From Rhizomys pruinosus (Eukaryota; Chordata; Mammalia; Rodentia; Spalacidae), in assembly GCA_009823505.1 (NCBI GenBank), contig VZQC01005689.1, positions 327,353 to 391,352 of the forward strand: a stretch of DNA of 64,000 nt, in the 5' to 3' direction. This document shows, piece after piece, positions 21,636-31,429 of the stretch (position 1 is its first letter; every line of letters starts with the position of its first letter). Below the pieces are notes generated by a model. The model was not told where the DNA came from. It searched no databases and saw only the letters and a list, made by a program, of their open reading frames with translations. The position numbers and the translations under genes are program-made.

Positions 21636-21667
<32 letters not shown>
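21635..21667. repeat. (ATT)n microsatellite
   Basis: Eleven ATT units directly after the B1. Confidence 0.95.
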
Positions 21668-21689
21668 GACATGTTTCTGATGTGTGTGT

Positions 21690-21850
21690 GTGGATGTATG
21701 TTTACACCACAACAGGATTACAGAGGTCACAAGATAACTTTATGGAGTCTGTTCTCTCCTATCACCTTTATGTGGGTTTCAAGGAGGGAATTCAGGATAT
21801 CGGGCTTGTATAGGAAGTGCTTCTTGCCAGGTGCTGTTGTTGAGCCATTT
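21690..21850 (-). mobile_element. B3-like SINE remnant, minus strand
   Basis: 'ctcctatcacctttatgtgg', 'gcttcttgccaggtgctgtt' and 'ttgagccattttgcc' resemble a reversed B3 head, strongly diverged. Confidence 0.55.
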
Positions 21851-21887
21851 TGCCACCCTCTGCTTTCTTGATTGTCAAGAAATATTC

Positions 21888-22172
21888 TCTTGGGCCTGTG
21901 AAGATGGTTCAGTCATTACAGTTTCTGTCACACAAGCAGAAGAACGAGAGTTCATATCCCCAGGATCCAGTAGAGAACCAGGCCCAATGGAGCACATCTG
22001 TAACTCCAGAGCTGGGGTCAGGAAGTGGAGGCAAAACCAAGCATATCCCAGGATATGTCAGGCCATCCTAGCCATCCATGCCAGATTGGTGAGATCCTAT
22101 CTCAAAGAAAAAGGTAGAGATTGATTGAAGAAGACACCTGATATCCACATGCACATGGATACATACATATAT
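21888..22172 (+). mobile_element. B4-type SINE
   Basis: A tRNA-like head ('cctgtgaagatggttcagtc', 'gagttcatatccccaggatc') leads into a degraded B1-like part and a 'catccatgccagattggtga' region, ending in a CA repeat as B4 elements often do. Confidence 0.65.

Positions 22173-22173
<1 letters not shown>

Positions 22174-22204
<31 letters not shown>
22174..22204. repeat. (CA)n microsatellite
   Basis: About fifteen CA units at the end of the B4. Confidence 0.95.
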
Positions 22205-22206
<2 letters not shown>

Positions 22207-22237
22207 AGAAATCGTGTCTTAAGACTATTAACCATGG

Positions 22238-22382
22238 ATGTTAGGTGTGGGAGTTTATGACTTTAGTTCCAGCACTTGAGAGGCAGAGGCATGCAGAGCT
22301 CTGTGAGATCGAGGCCAGCCTGGGCTACATAGTGAGTACCAGGTTAGCTGAGGCTATAGAGAGATTCTGTCTCAAAAATACC
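22238..22382 (+). mobile_element. B1 SINE, diverged
   Basis: 'cacttgagaggcagaggcat' and 'gatcgaggccagcctgggct' are B1 landmarks. The 5' end is degraded. Confidence 0.87.
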
Positions 22383-22412
22383 AAAAAAAAAAAATAAAAT
22401 AAAATAAAATAA
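22382..22412. repeat. (AAAAT)n tail repeat
   Basis: Expanded A-rich tail of the preceding B1. Confidence 0.9.
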
Positions 22413-22442
22413 AAAGAAAGAGAGAAAAGAATATTCACCACA

Positions 22443-22535
22443 GAGCTGCAGAAATGGCTCAGTAGTTAAGAGCACTAGCTGCTCTTGCAGAGGCGGTAGG
22501 TTCAGTTCCCCTGCACCCACAGGGTGGCTCAAAAC
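22443..22535 (+). mobile_element. B2 SINE, 5' head only
   Basis: 'gagctgcagaaatggctcag' to 'cacccacagggtggctc', then unrelated sequence. 3'-truncated, probably by deletion. Confidence 0.8.
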
Positions 22536-22672
22536 CAATCATCATGGTTGACAATGAGCTAGATTCCTTCCACATTCTGCATGCATATATCACTTTTGTA
22601 AATGGGCTTTCAGTTTAGTTGGCTCTGGTTTCACTTCTCAGAGTGTTGCATATGTTACTGAATTGCATTTTT

Positions 22673-22916
22673 CCTTTTTTATTAATTTTATTTATTTCTA
22701 TATGTGTATAAATGTACTGCCTGCATGCAAGTTTGTTCACCCGTGTCGTGCAATGCCGCGGATGTCAGAAGAGGGTGTGTCGGATTCCCCTGGAACTGGA
22801 GTTCTCCTGGAATTGGAGTTTCAGATGGTTCACGGCCGCCATGTGGGAGCTGGGGATCGAACCCGGGTCCTCTGTAAGAGCGGTCGGTGCTCTTAACCGC
22901 TAGGCCATCTCTCCAG
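22673..22916 (-). mobile_element. B2 SINE, long variant, with TSD
   Basis: 'ctgaattgca' followed by T runs occurs at 22658 and at 22917 (one-base indel). The internal 17-bp duplication is present. Confidence 0.95.
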
Positions 22917-23099
22917 CTGAATTGCACTTTTTCATCCACACGTTGGATCACATTGTACTCAGAAGTCAAAGACTATGCTGAAAGAGATACACCATAGGGC
23001 CTATTGAGAATAAGTCATAGTTATACAATTAGCTCTATCACTGTTACCCATTATTAACTTTTCAAAACATAATCGCAGGATAAACAGACAAGTAAGAAA

Positions 23100-23245
23100 T
23101 ACAGTACCTATATACAACAGAATTGTATGCAGCCATAAAGAAAAATGTAATCCTAATATTTGCTGGCTAATAGATGGAAATGGAAATGATGATGATGATG
23201 ATGATGATGTTAAGTGAAATAAACTTGACTCAGGAAGAAAAAAAA
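23100..23245 (+). mobile_element. L1 ORF2 C-terminal remnant, old
   Basis: 'gaattgtatgcagccataaa' and 'gctggctaatagatggaaat' match the tail-end ORF2 region in other L1 copies (compare 1630-1720). An expanded GAT microsatellite (23188-23210) lies inside it. Confidence 0.65.
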
Positions 23246-23251
23246 AAAACA

Positions 23252-23395
23252 AAAACACTCTAGTACCAGGAGATCTGATGCCTTTTCCTGGCTTCCATAA
23301 GCTTTGCATATATTTGCATATATATGTGCACTTAAATGCATGTAGGCAAATAATTTGTACAATAAAATAAAAATAAATAAAATTTTAAAAGATTA
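23252..23395 (+). mobile_element. B2/B3-type SINE, 3' half
   Basis: 'ggagatctgatgccttttcc' through 'aaataatttgtacaataaaa', the distal part of a B2-related SINE. Confidence 0.65.
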
Positions 23396-23599
23396 AAAAT
23401 CACATCTCCTTTAACGTATAAGAGATTGCATTCATGATAGTAAATGTGAATAGCTAACATTTATTAAAGTATAAATTCAAACAAGACAAAACCATTAAAT
23501 AAGAAGTCATCATAAGCAAGGTATTTTTTTGTCTTTTTTTTTGTCTTTTAAAAGGTATCAGCGTGTAGGAGGAGACTTTCTAAACCAGACAGCAGCTGC

Positions 23600-24661
23600 A
23601 TGGGAAGTAAGGTCAACAGTTGACAAGTGGAACCTGATAAAACTCAAAAGCTTCTGGACAGTAAAGAAACAATCAAGGAGGTGAAGAGAAAACCCACAGA
23701 GTGGGAAGAACTCTTTACCAGTGACACATCTGACAAAGCATTAACATCAAGAATATATAAACTACTCAAAAAACAAAGAAGTAAGAAGACAAATGACCTA
23801 CTCAAAAGATGGAGTAAAGAGCTGAACAGAGTCGTCACCAGTGAGGAAATAAAGATGGCTGAGAAACATCTTAAAAAGTGTTCATCAGGGGCTGGAGAGA
23901 TAGCCTAGCGGTTAAGAGCGCCGACTGCTCTTACAGAGGACCCGGGTTCGATCCCCAGCGCCCACATGGCAGCCGAGAACCGTCTGAAACTCCAATTCCA
24001 GGAGAACTCCAGGGGAATCCGACACCCTCTTCTGACCTCCGCGGCATTGCGCGACACGGGTGCACAAACTTGCATGCAGACAGTACATTCGTACACATAC
24101 AGAAAAAAAAGTGTTCATCATCATTAATAATTAAGGAAATGCAAATTAAAACCACTCTCAGATATCATCTCACTCCAGTGCACTAGCTAAGATCAAGAAA
24201 ACAAAAGAGAACAGATGCCGGAGAGGTTGTGGGGAAAGGGGAACACGCATCCACTGCTGGCAGGAATGTAAACTTGTACAACCACTATGGAAAGCAGTGT
24301 GGAGAACCCTTAAAAGACTCAGAATGAGCTTACCATCTGACCCAATCATACCACTCCTGTGGATATACCCCAAAGACTCATCCTACCACAAAGATATATG
24401 CACATCCATGTTTATTGCAGCTCTCTTCACAATAGTGAAGAGCTGGAACCAACCCGTATGCCCCTCAACAGATGAGTGGACAAAATGTGGTACATCTACA
24501 CAGTGGAGTACTATTCAGTGGTAAAGAAGGATGGCATTATGAACTTTGCAGGTAAACGGATGGAGCTCGAAGCCATTATGCTGAGTGAGGTGACAAAGTC
24601 CCAGAAAGACAAAGAATGGTTTTCCTCATTTGTGGATGCTAACACCAAATCCCCCAGATGA
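23600..24661 (+). pseudogene. L1 ORF2 C-terminal fragment, interrupted by B2
   Basis: The post-RT part of the L1 reverse transcriptase protein. '[17 protein letters not shown]' is readable at about 23668-23718 and 'KEMQIKTTLRYHLTP' resumes after the B2 at about 24134. Frameshifts and the 233-bp SINE insertion make it non-functional. The stop lies near 24661. Confidence 0.88.
23888..24105 (+). mobile_element. B2 SINE nested in L1, 15-bp TSD
   Basis: 'aaaaagtgttcatca' at 23873-23887 and 24106-24120, identical. Long variant in which 6 bp ('agttcc') of the second duplicated unit are missing. Confidence 0.97.
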
Positions 24662-25172
24662 AAGGCAAGCTGAATGACAGTATGGCTATATTTCTGGTTT
24701 ATCTGTAAGTGACTATGTTGTCATAATGTGAATCCCTCAATGGGCTCTAGAATCAACCCACTAATTATTTTCAGGCTCTGTAATTACTGTATATGGGTGG
24801 AGAGTATGTATCCATATTTTAGAGTAACATGAAATTAACAGAGGAAAATGTGAATTCCTAAGCATAAAAAAAGACTGAGAGAAAGACACGGGACAGTTAT
24901 GATAGAGTACATGACCTGGGATGGATTGGGGTGGGGTCGGGGGAAGGGATAGGGGAATATGCCTGAACAGAAATGAAAAATAATGTATGAAATACATAAA
25001 ACATCAATAAAAAGGTATCAGCATGTACAAGACACATGCAAGGCCAGCTGGACAAAAACCCAGCAAAGAATTGCATAAATGTATAGCAGAACCCAACCTT
25101 GGCTGAAGAAATATTGGCAACTGATGGCAGTTGGATGAGGAAGAAACAGCCTTCTTTAAGAAAGGGACTCCA

Positions 25173-25312
25173 CAGGCCGGGCATGGTAGCGCATGCCTTT
25201 AATCCTAGCACATGGGAGGCAGAGGCAAGTGGATCTTTGTGAATTCAAGGCTAGCCTGGTCTACATAGCGAGTTCCAGGACAGTAGGAGCTACAGGGAGA
25301 CACTGTCTAAAA
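25173..25312 (+). mobile_element. B1 SINE
   Basis: 'ggccgggcatggtagcgcat' through 'gagacactgtctaaaaaag'. One TSD, 'aagaaagggactc' at 25158-25170 and 25591-25603, encloses this B1 together with the next B2. Confidence 0.93.
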
Positions 25313-25330
25313 AAGAACCCCCCAAAAAAT

Positions 25331-25535
25331 GAGGCTGGAGAGATGGCTCAGCAGTTAAGAGTGCCGACTGCTCTTGACGAGGACCCCGGTTAGATTCCCA
25401 GCACCCACAAGGAGGCTAAGAGCTGTCTCTAACTCCAGTTCCAGGGGAATCCGATGCCCTCTTCTGACCTCCGCGACACTCCATGACAGGGGTGCACCAA
25501 CCTACATGCAGACAGTATATTCATACACATAAAAA
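25331..25535 (+). mobile_element. B2 SINE, short variant
   Basis: 'gaggctggagagatggctca' head, B box 'ggttagattccc', tail 'catacacataaaaaataaa'. Lies between the B1 and its right-hand TSD. Confidence 0.93.
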
Positions 25536-25590
25536 ATAAATAAAATAAAATAAAATAAAATAAAATAAAATAAAATAAAATAAAATAAAA
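25536..25590. repeat. (AAAAT)n tail repeat
   Basis: About ten 'aaaat' units from the B2 tail. Confidence 0.95.
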
Positions 25591-25790
25591 AAGAAAGGGA
25601 CTCTGCGTAGGCTGACTAGAGCTCAGGGGATGAGCTGATGTTGAGGAGTGGGTGGGGAGAGTAGTTTATGCAATGGACCCTAGCACAAATGACTGAATGT
25701 GTGAACTCGGCGGGGGGGCATGCAGGAGGGTGCCAATGGAAAATCAGGTATAAAGATGAATAAGACTGATTCCAAAATTATGTATGAATC

Positions 25791-26757
25791 TCATAAAAAA
25801 TAGAGACATCAGAACTGAACAATACAATACACCAAATGAACCTCACAGACATCTAAGAATATTCCAGCCAAACACCAGAGAAAATACTTTCTACTCAGGA
25901 CCTCATGGAACATTCTCCAAAATCGACCACATACTGGAGCACAAAAGAAACCTCAACAAAAACAGAAGGATAGAAATTATTCCATGCATTCTGTCAGACC
26001 ACAGTGCAATAAAGCTCAATATGAACACCCGAATAAGCCCAACTAGCTACAAGAACATGTGGAGAGTAAACAACACAGTCCTGAATAATGAATGGGTCAG
26101 GGAAGAACTAAAGAGTGAAATAAAAGTATTCATGGAACTGAACAAAAAAGACAATACAACACAACAAAACCTGTGGGATACTTTAAGAAAGCAGTCTTGA
26201 GAGGGAAATTTATAGCCCTAAGTGCCCACATCAAAAAAACAGAAAGGGAACAAATAAACAATTTAACACTGCAGCTAAAAACACTTGAGAGACAACAACA
26301 AATGAACCCCAAACCCAACAGACAGGAAGAAATAACAAAATCAGAGCAGAAATCAATGAAGTAGAAGCAAAGAAAACAATACATGAAATCAACAAAGCCA
26401 AAAGCTGGTTCTTTGGAAAGATAAACAAAATAGACAGACCTCTAGCCCAGTAAACCAAAAAAAGATAGAGCAACTCCAAGTGAATAGTATTCATGATGAA
26501 AGTGGATACATCACAACAGACAAAGAAAAAATCCAGACAATCATACAGGAATTCTTCAAAAACTTATACTCCACTAAATTTGAAAACCTAAGAGAAATGG
26601 ATGAATGTCTGAAATCCTGGGAACCAACAAAGCTTAACCAAGAAGAGATTGACAGTTTAAACAGATCCATAACATTTGAGGAAAATTAAGATGTAATTAA
26701 AAACCTCCCAACAAAAAAAATCCAATATAAATTTTATAATAAAAAAAGAAAAAAAAA
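25791..26757 (+). pseudogene. L1 ORF2 fragment: endonuclease end to start of RT
   Basis: Endonuclease landmarks 'GPHGTFSKIDHILEHK' (about 25900-25947) and 'IEIIPCILSDHSAIKLN' (about 25972-26022) are followed in a second frame by 'ALSAHIKKTEREQINN' and then 'QEFFKNLYSTKFENL' (about 26547-26591), the linker leading into the RT domain. Frameshifts near 26190 and 26370 disable it. It ends abruptly at an A-rich stretch (about 26712-26760) without any L1 3' UTR. Confidence 0.88.
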
Positions 26758-26767
26758 AACATACTAT

Positions 26768-26946
26768 CTAAAGCCAGGAGCCACATCACAGACCTGTAAT
26801 CCCAGCACTGTGAAGGCTGAAGCAGCAGGATTTCCACAAAATTGAGGCCATCCTGGTCTACATACTAATTTCTGGTATACCCTGATTGGCAAAGTGAGTT
26901 CTACACCAGCCTTGGCCATATGGAGACCCTGTCTCCAATATCAAAT
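26768..26946 (+). mobile_element. Old B1-like SINE
   Basis: 'acctgtaatcccagcactgt', 'ttgaggccatcctggtctac' and 'gagaccctgtctccaatatc' are B1 landmarks. An extra ~25 bases between them suggest an early B1 form or an internal duplication. Confidence 0.75.
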
Positions 26947-27060
26947 AATAATAATACAACAATTATAATCACAATAACAATAAATCCTACCAACTGAGGT
27001 CTCCAGCATCACCACCTCTTACTACTTACTCATTGCTTAAAATATGTGAAAATCTTTTTT

Positions 27061-27231
27061 AGTTTATTATTTTATTTTATGTTTATGAATACACTGCCTG
27101 CATGCAGGTAAGTGCACCCATATTATGCAATGCCTGTGGAGGTTAGAAGAGGACGTCAGATCCCCTAGAACTGGAGTTACTCTGCAAGAGTAGCCAGTGC
27201 TCTTAAGTCACTGAGCAATCTCTTCAGCCCT
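27061..27231 (-). mobile_element. B2 SINE with internal deletion
   Basis: The 'ttttatgtttatgaataca' tail end and 'actgagcaatctcttcagcc' head are present, but ~45 bp including the B-box region are missing near 27181. Flanks 'aaaatcttttt' at 27049 and 27235 are a probable TSD. Confidence 0.85.
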
Positions 27232-27245
27232 GTTAAAATCTTTTT

Positions 27246-27668
27246 ATACAAAGGGCCTCCTTTGCAGTTTATAACCTAGCACCACTTACATCTTTATTTG
27301 CAAATCACAAGTTTTGTTCAAAATGTACATTCTTCATCTTTAATCAGCTTTCTTTGGCTTTTTAAATACAAAATCACATTCTCTAAAAGCAGCACTATTG
27401 TGTTAAGCACTTATGTTGGAAGAGGGGCTCCCAGGTACTCTGGGCAAAGGCATTCACACTGGTAAGTGAAACATCCCCAAATCCATGGTCAGAGTGGTGT
27501 TTGCCTTTCTTTTACAGCAGCGAATCTAGATACGCTCATATAAAATATTTTGTCACAGTCCTCTGCAGCATAGGTGCTTCCTTCTTAGTTTTCTCTGGGG
27601 TCTTTGCTCCCTACTCTGGTTGACCCAATCTCAAAAGTTGGCCCATATTTCATCAGCACTGAGTCTAT
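27246..27668. other. No feature recognised
   Basis: Unique-looking sequence, ending at a 35-bp block that recurs inverted at 42444. Confidence 0.45.
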
Positions 27669-27704
27669 GTAATTATACACAATGGACTTCATTACAACAA
27701 TTCT

Positions 27705-27843
27705 TTTTTTTTTTTTTTTTTTTTTGGTCTTTTTGAGACAGGGTTTCCCTGTAGCCCCAGCTGTCCTGGAACTCACTCTGTAGACCAGGCTGGCCTTGAA
27801 CCCACAAAGATCCGCCTGCCTCTGCCTCCCAGGGCTAGGATTA
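27705..27843 (-). mobile_element. B1 SINE, minus strand, 5'-truncated
   Basis: Long poly(T), then 'gagacagggtttccctgtag' to 'cctcccagggctagg'. The last ~25 bases of a full B1 are absent on the right. Confidence 0.93.
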
Positions 27844-27964
27844 TGTGTTTTCTATTCCTACAGTGTTAATATTTCATTCGATTTTCCTTTTCATCTTACA
27901 TGTTTTACTTGCTGTTTGTCATTATTATTATTTGTTTTCTTTTTAAAAGTTTACACGTGCATTT

Positions 27965-27967
<3 letters not shown>

Positions 27968-28000
<33 letters not shown>

Positions 28001-28012
28001 GTGTGTGTGTGT
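27968..28012. repeat. (TG)n microsatellite
   Basis: TG dinucleotides with one 'tgcg' interruption. Confidence 0.95.
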
Positions 28013-28318
28013 ATGGCAAAGGCATACATTTGCATGTGGACTCATGCATGTGTGACCACATGTAGAGACTAGAGGAGGACATCGGGTGTCCTGTTCTATC
28101 ATTCTCCACCTTATTTTCCTTCAGATATGGTCTGTCGTTAAGCGTGGAGCTAGGTTCAAAGTGCAATAATCTTCATGTCTCTGCCACCAACAGCTCTCTG
28201 TTTACAGAAACATATGTGCTGCCATGCCAGGTTTTTTATGTGAATCATAGAGAGTTGAACTCAGGTTTTCATGCTCATTCCCAAAGTGCTCTCACCCACT
28301 GGGTCATCTCTCCAACCC
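28013..28318 (-). mobile_element. B4-type SINE, minus strand
   Basis: 'catgtagagactagaggagg', a degraded B1-like middle, then 'tgaactcaggttttcatgct' and 'cactgggtcatctctccaac' form a reversed B4 with its usual adjacent TG repeat. Confidence 0.7.
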
Positions 28319-28605
28319 CTACTGCTAGTGTTATAAAGTGAATCCACTGGTTTTATTTCATATACGTTCATTTATGTTATTGTCTTGATTAGTCTCATGC
28401 AGCTAATTCTTTTAACTGGTTCTATGTTTCTCTTCTGACTTCTTAATATGGAGGCTTAATTTCTTGATATTCCCCTAATATAACATCTGACTCAACAAGC
28501 CTCCTGTTAAATACCACTTTTACTATACCATGAAATTGGTGCACAGTACATAAATGTAATTAAATTACAAGCATTTCATACTTTCTAACATTATCTGTGG
28601 AACTG

Positions 28606-28737
28606 TATTTTTCTTTGTCTTTTTCAGACAGGGTCTTCCTGTAGCCCCAGATGACTTGGAATTTACTAGCATAATCTCACAGAGACCCACCTGTCTCTGC
28701 CTCCCAAATGCTGGGATTGAAGACATGTGACACCAGC
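28606..28737 (-). mobile_element. B1 SINE, minus strand
   Basis: 'cagacagggtcttcctgtag' and 'cctcccaaatgctgggattg', diverged. It abuts the 5' side of the old L1. Confidence 0.88.
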
Positions 28738-29263
28738 TTTGAAGATTGACTGAGAGCACCAGATTCGACCTCCCAGGGGCAAGCTTCCCAAATTGTCCCC
28801 CTGTTTGGGGATTATCTGCAGTCCCTCACACTGCCCCAGGGCCAGACTTCACTGCTGGCTACTAAGGGTCCAGAATTTTATAGACCCCTCCTGAGAGCAC
28901 CTGATTCGACTAGTCACCAACACATCCATCTTTTATCTCCTATCCTTGGATCTGAGCACTATCCACCTGAAGCTTTTGAAGTTCTTCTGACTAGCTAAGT
29001 CTTCTGTGCCCTCCTGGAGAACCCCTAAGTAGCTTGACTGGAGCCATCTGGTCCTTCCAATATAAAACCAAAGGAGAAATCCTGAAGCCTATAACAACCA
29101 GATTTTCATAACCAATCAGAAAGCAACCAAGGTACATAAACAATACAAACAGAATCAAATTCCAACTCTACAAAGGAAGACTGGAGTTTCATACCAGAAT
29201 TTCAAGCAGCAAAAAAAAAAAAAAGAAATCCATATTCTAAAACCACAACAGAAAAATGATAAC

Positions 29264-30280
29264 ATGGACAACCAAAATAATGTGTTACCACCAAACACCA
29301 CCAATCCTATAGAAGAGTGCTACAAGGAGAATCCCCTACAGATAACCAAGGACACAGAATTTAAAAGAACGTTCATATGATCAAAGAATTCACTGAAATT
29401 AAGAAACAAGCATCTCAAAGAACTAAAAGAAGACAGGGATACATTTCTGACTGAATTCACAAAAGAGATAGAAATGTTGAAGAAAAATTCAGGCTGAAAT
29501 GAAGAAGGAAGTGAAAAACTCAATAAGGCAATTTGAAATGATAGGCACAAGCCTCAGGAATGGATGAATGAAATAGAAAACAGAACATCAAGATTAGATC
29601 ATAAAGATGAAAAATTGTACCACTCAAGAAAACAACATTAAATGTTAAAAAAAGGTGGGGGATGGAATATGTAGGTAATGTGGGATGCCATGAAAAGACC
29701 AAATTTACACACCTAGGCATAGAGAAGGGAGAGGAATCTCAAATAAATGGTATTGACCAGATCTTCAACAGGAATATAGAAGAAAAATTCCCTAAATTAA
29801 AGAAAGACACACCCATACAAGTACAAGAAAAACAGAACTCAAATAGACACAGCAAGAAAAGTAATTCCCCATGGCATATCATAATAAAAACACTACATAT
29901 ACAGAACAAAGAGAGACTACTGAAAGCTGCAAGAGAAAAACAAGTCATATGTGTCTTACCCCCTTTCCTTCATGGTCAGACCCCAAAATTCCCCAGCAGG
30001 CCTGGGGGATTGTTTACAACATATAAAGGAAAACCCATCAGAACCACAACTGACTTTTCAGTGCAAACTAGACAAAATAGCCTAGACCAATGTATTCCCA
30101 GTTCTAAATGACCATAGATGCCAACTCAAAATACTCAAACAAGCGAAATCATCTATTATATTTCAAGGGGAAGGAAAAATCTTCCATGACATGAACAGGC
30201 TGAAGGAATTCACATCCAACAAAAGAGCACTTCAGAAAATACTTAATACAAAGGACAGAAGAAATGAACAACTATTCTGA
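29264..30280 (+). pseudogene. L1 ORF1 pseudogene
   Basis: ORF1p is the L1 RNA-binding chaperone. The start is taken at the ATG at 29264 after an A-rich segment. The N-terminal part has stops near 29378 and 29497. The RNA-recognition region is readable at 29662-30111 ('IFNRNIEEKFPKLKKD', 'WHIIIKTLHIQNKERLLKAA') and the C-terminal domain in another frame at about 30180-30280 ('EFTSNKRALQKILN'). About 70 extra bases interrupt it near 29950-30018. Confidence 0.8.
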
Positions 30281-31429
30281 AGAGGAAACAAAGAAACCAA
30301 ATGAAGGTATAATTGCTGAAACACAAAATAAAACAGGAATGAAAAGAGAAATTACAATGATGGCAACAATGTACATCTTTCGATAATAATTTTAAATTTT
30401 AAACATCAGTAATCTGAACTCCTCAATCAAAAGACACAGTCTAGTTGAATGGATTAATGATCAAAATTTGTATTCTTGTTGTCTGCAATAAACTGATCTC
30501 AGCCTCAAGGACAAGCAGTACCTTAAAGTGAAAAAGTGAACAAAAATATTCTAAGAAAATGGCACTAAGAAACAGTGATTACAATTCTAATATCTGACAC
30601 AATAGACTTTGAACTAAAACTAATTAGAAGATATAAAAAGGTCACTTCATTCTTACCAAAGGAACAATTGACCAACAACATATTAGAATCATGAACATAT
30701 ATGCACCAAACTCTGGTGTACCAAGTTTCATAAAAGCAGTACTACAAGACTATAAACACAGATGAATCCCACCTCAATAATAGTAGGGTACTTCAATACC
30801 CTACTATTATACCCAATAGACAGTGGAACCAGACAAAGACTAAACAGATATCTGAATTAAATGATACATACATCAAATGGATCTAAAATACCTACGAAAA
30901 TGTCTACCCAAGCACCAAAGAACATACTTTCTATTCAGCACCCCATGGAACATTCTCTAAAATTGACCACATACTAGGGCAAAAAACGAACCTCAACAAG
31001 TACAAAAAATTTGAGATAATCCTATGCATTATATCAGACCACAACACAACAAACCTTAAAATCAACACCAAAAGAAGCTCTAGTAACTACATGAATTCTT
31101 GGAGATAAACAACACACTCTTGAATGATGAATGGGTCAAAGAATAAATTAAAAATGAAATAAAATTATTCCTGCAACTAAATGAAAATAATAATTCAACA
31201 CAAGAAAAACTCTGGGACATATTAAAAGCAGTCCTAAGAGGTAAGTTTATAGCTTTAGGTGCCTATGTTAAAAAAATCAGAAAAAAAAAATAAATGACTT
31301 AACATTACAACTCAAGACTCTGGAAAGGCAAGAACTAACAAAATACACAGCATACAAAAAGAAATAACAAAAATCAGATAATAAATTAATGAAACAGAAA
31401 CAAAGAAATTAATACAATGAACCAATGAC

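Larger units (their letters stand above)
23568..25009 (+). mobile_element. L1 retrotransposon, 5'-truncated, 18-bp TSD
   Basis: 'aaaaggtatcagcgtgta' at 23550-23567 recurs at 25010-25027 with one mismatch. Contains the ORF2 C-terminal region, a ~350-bp 3' UTR and the 3' terminus 'gatgtatgaaatac' type ending (about 24985) that is shared with the composite retroposons. A B2 later inserted at 23888. Confidence 0.94.
25021..25790 (+). mobile_element. Old rodent L1 (Lx-like) 3' UTR, interrupted
   Basis: 'cagcatgtacaagacacatg', 'gaagaaatattggcaactga', 'gtaggctgactagagctcag' and 'agcacaaatgactgaatgtg' recur in order at 38935-39440 and 39790-40165. Carries the target copy of the L1 TSD at its left end and a B1+B2 block in the middle. 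Confidence 0.7.
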
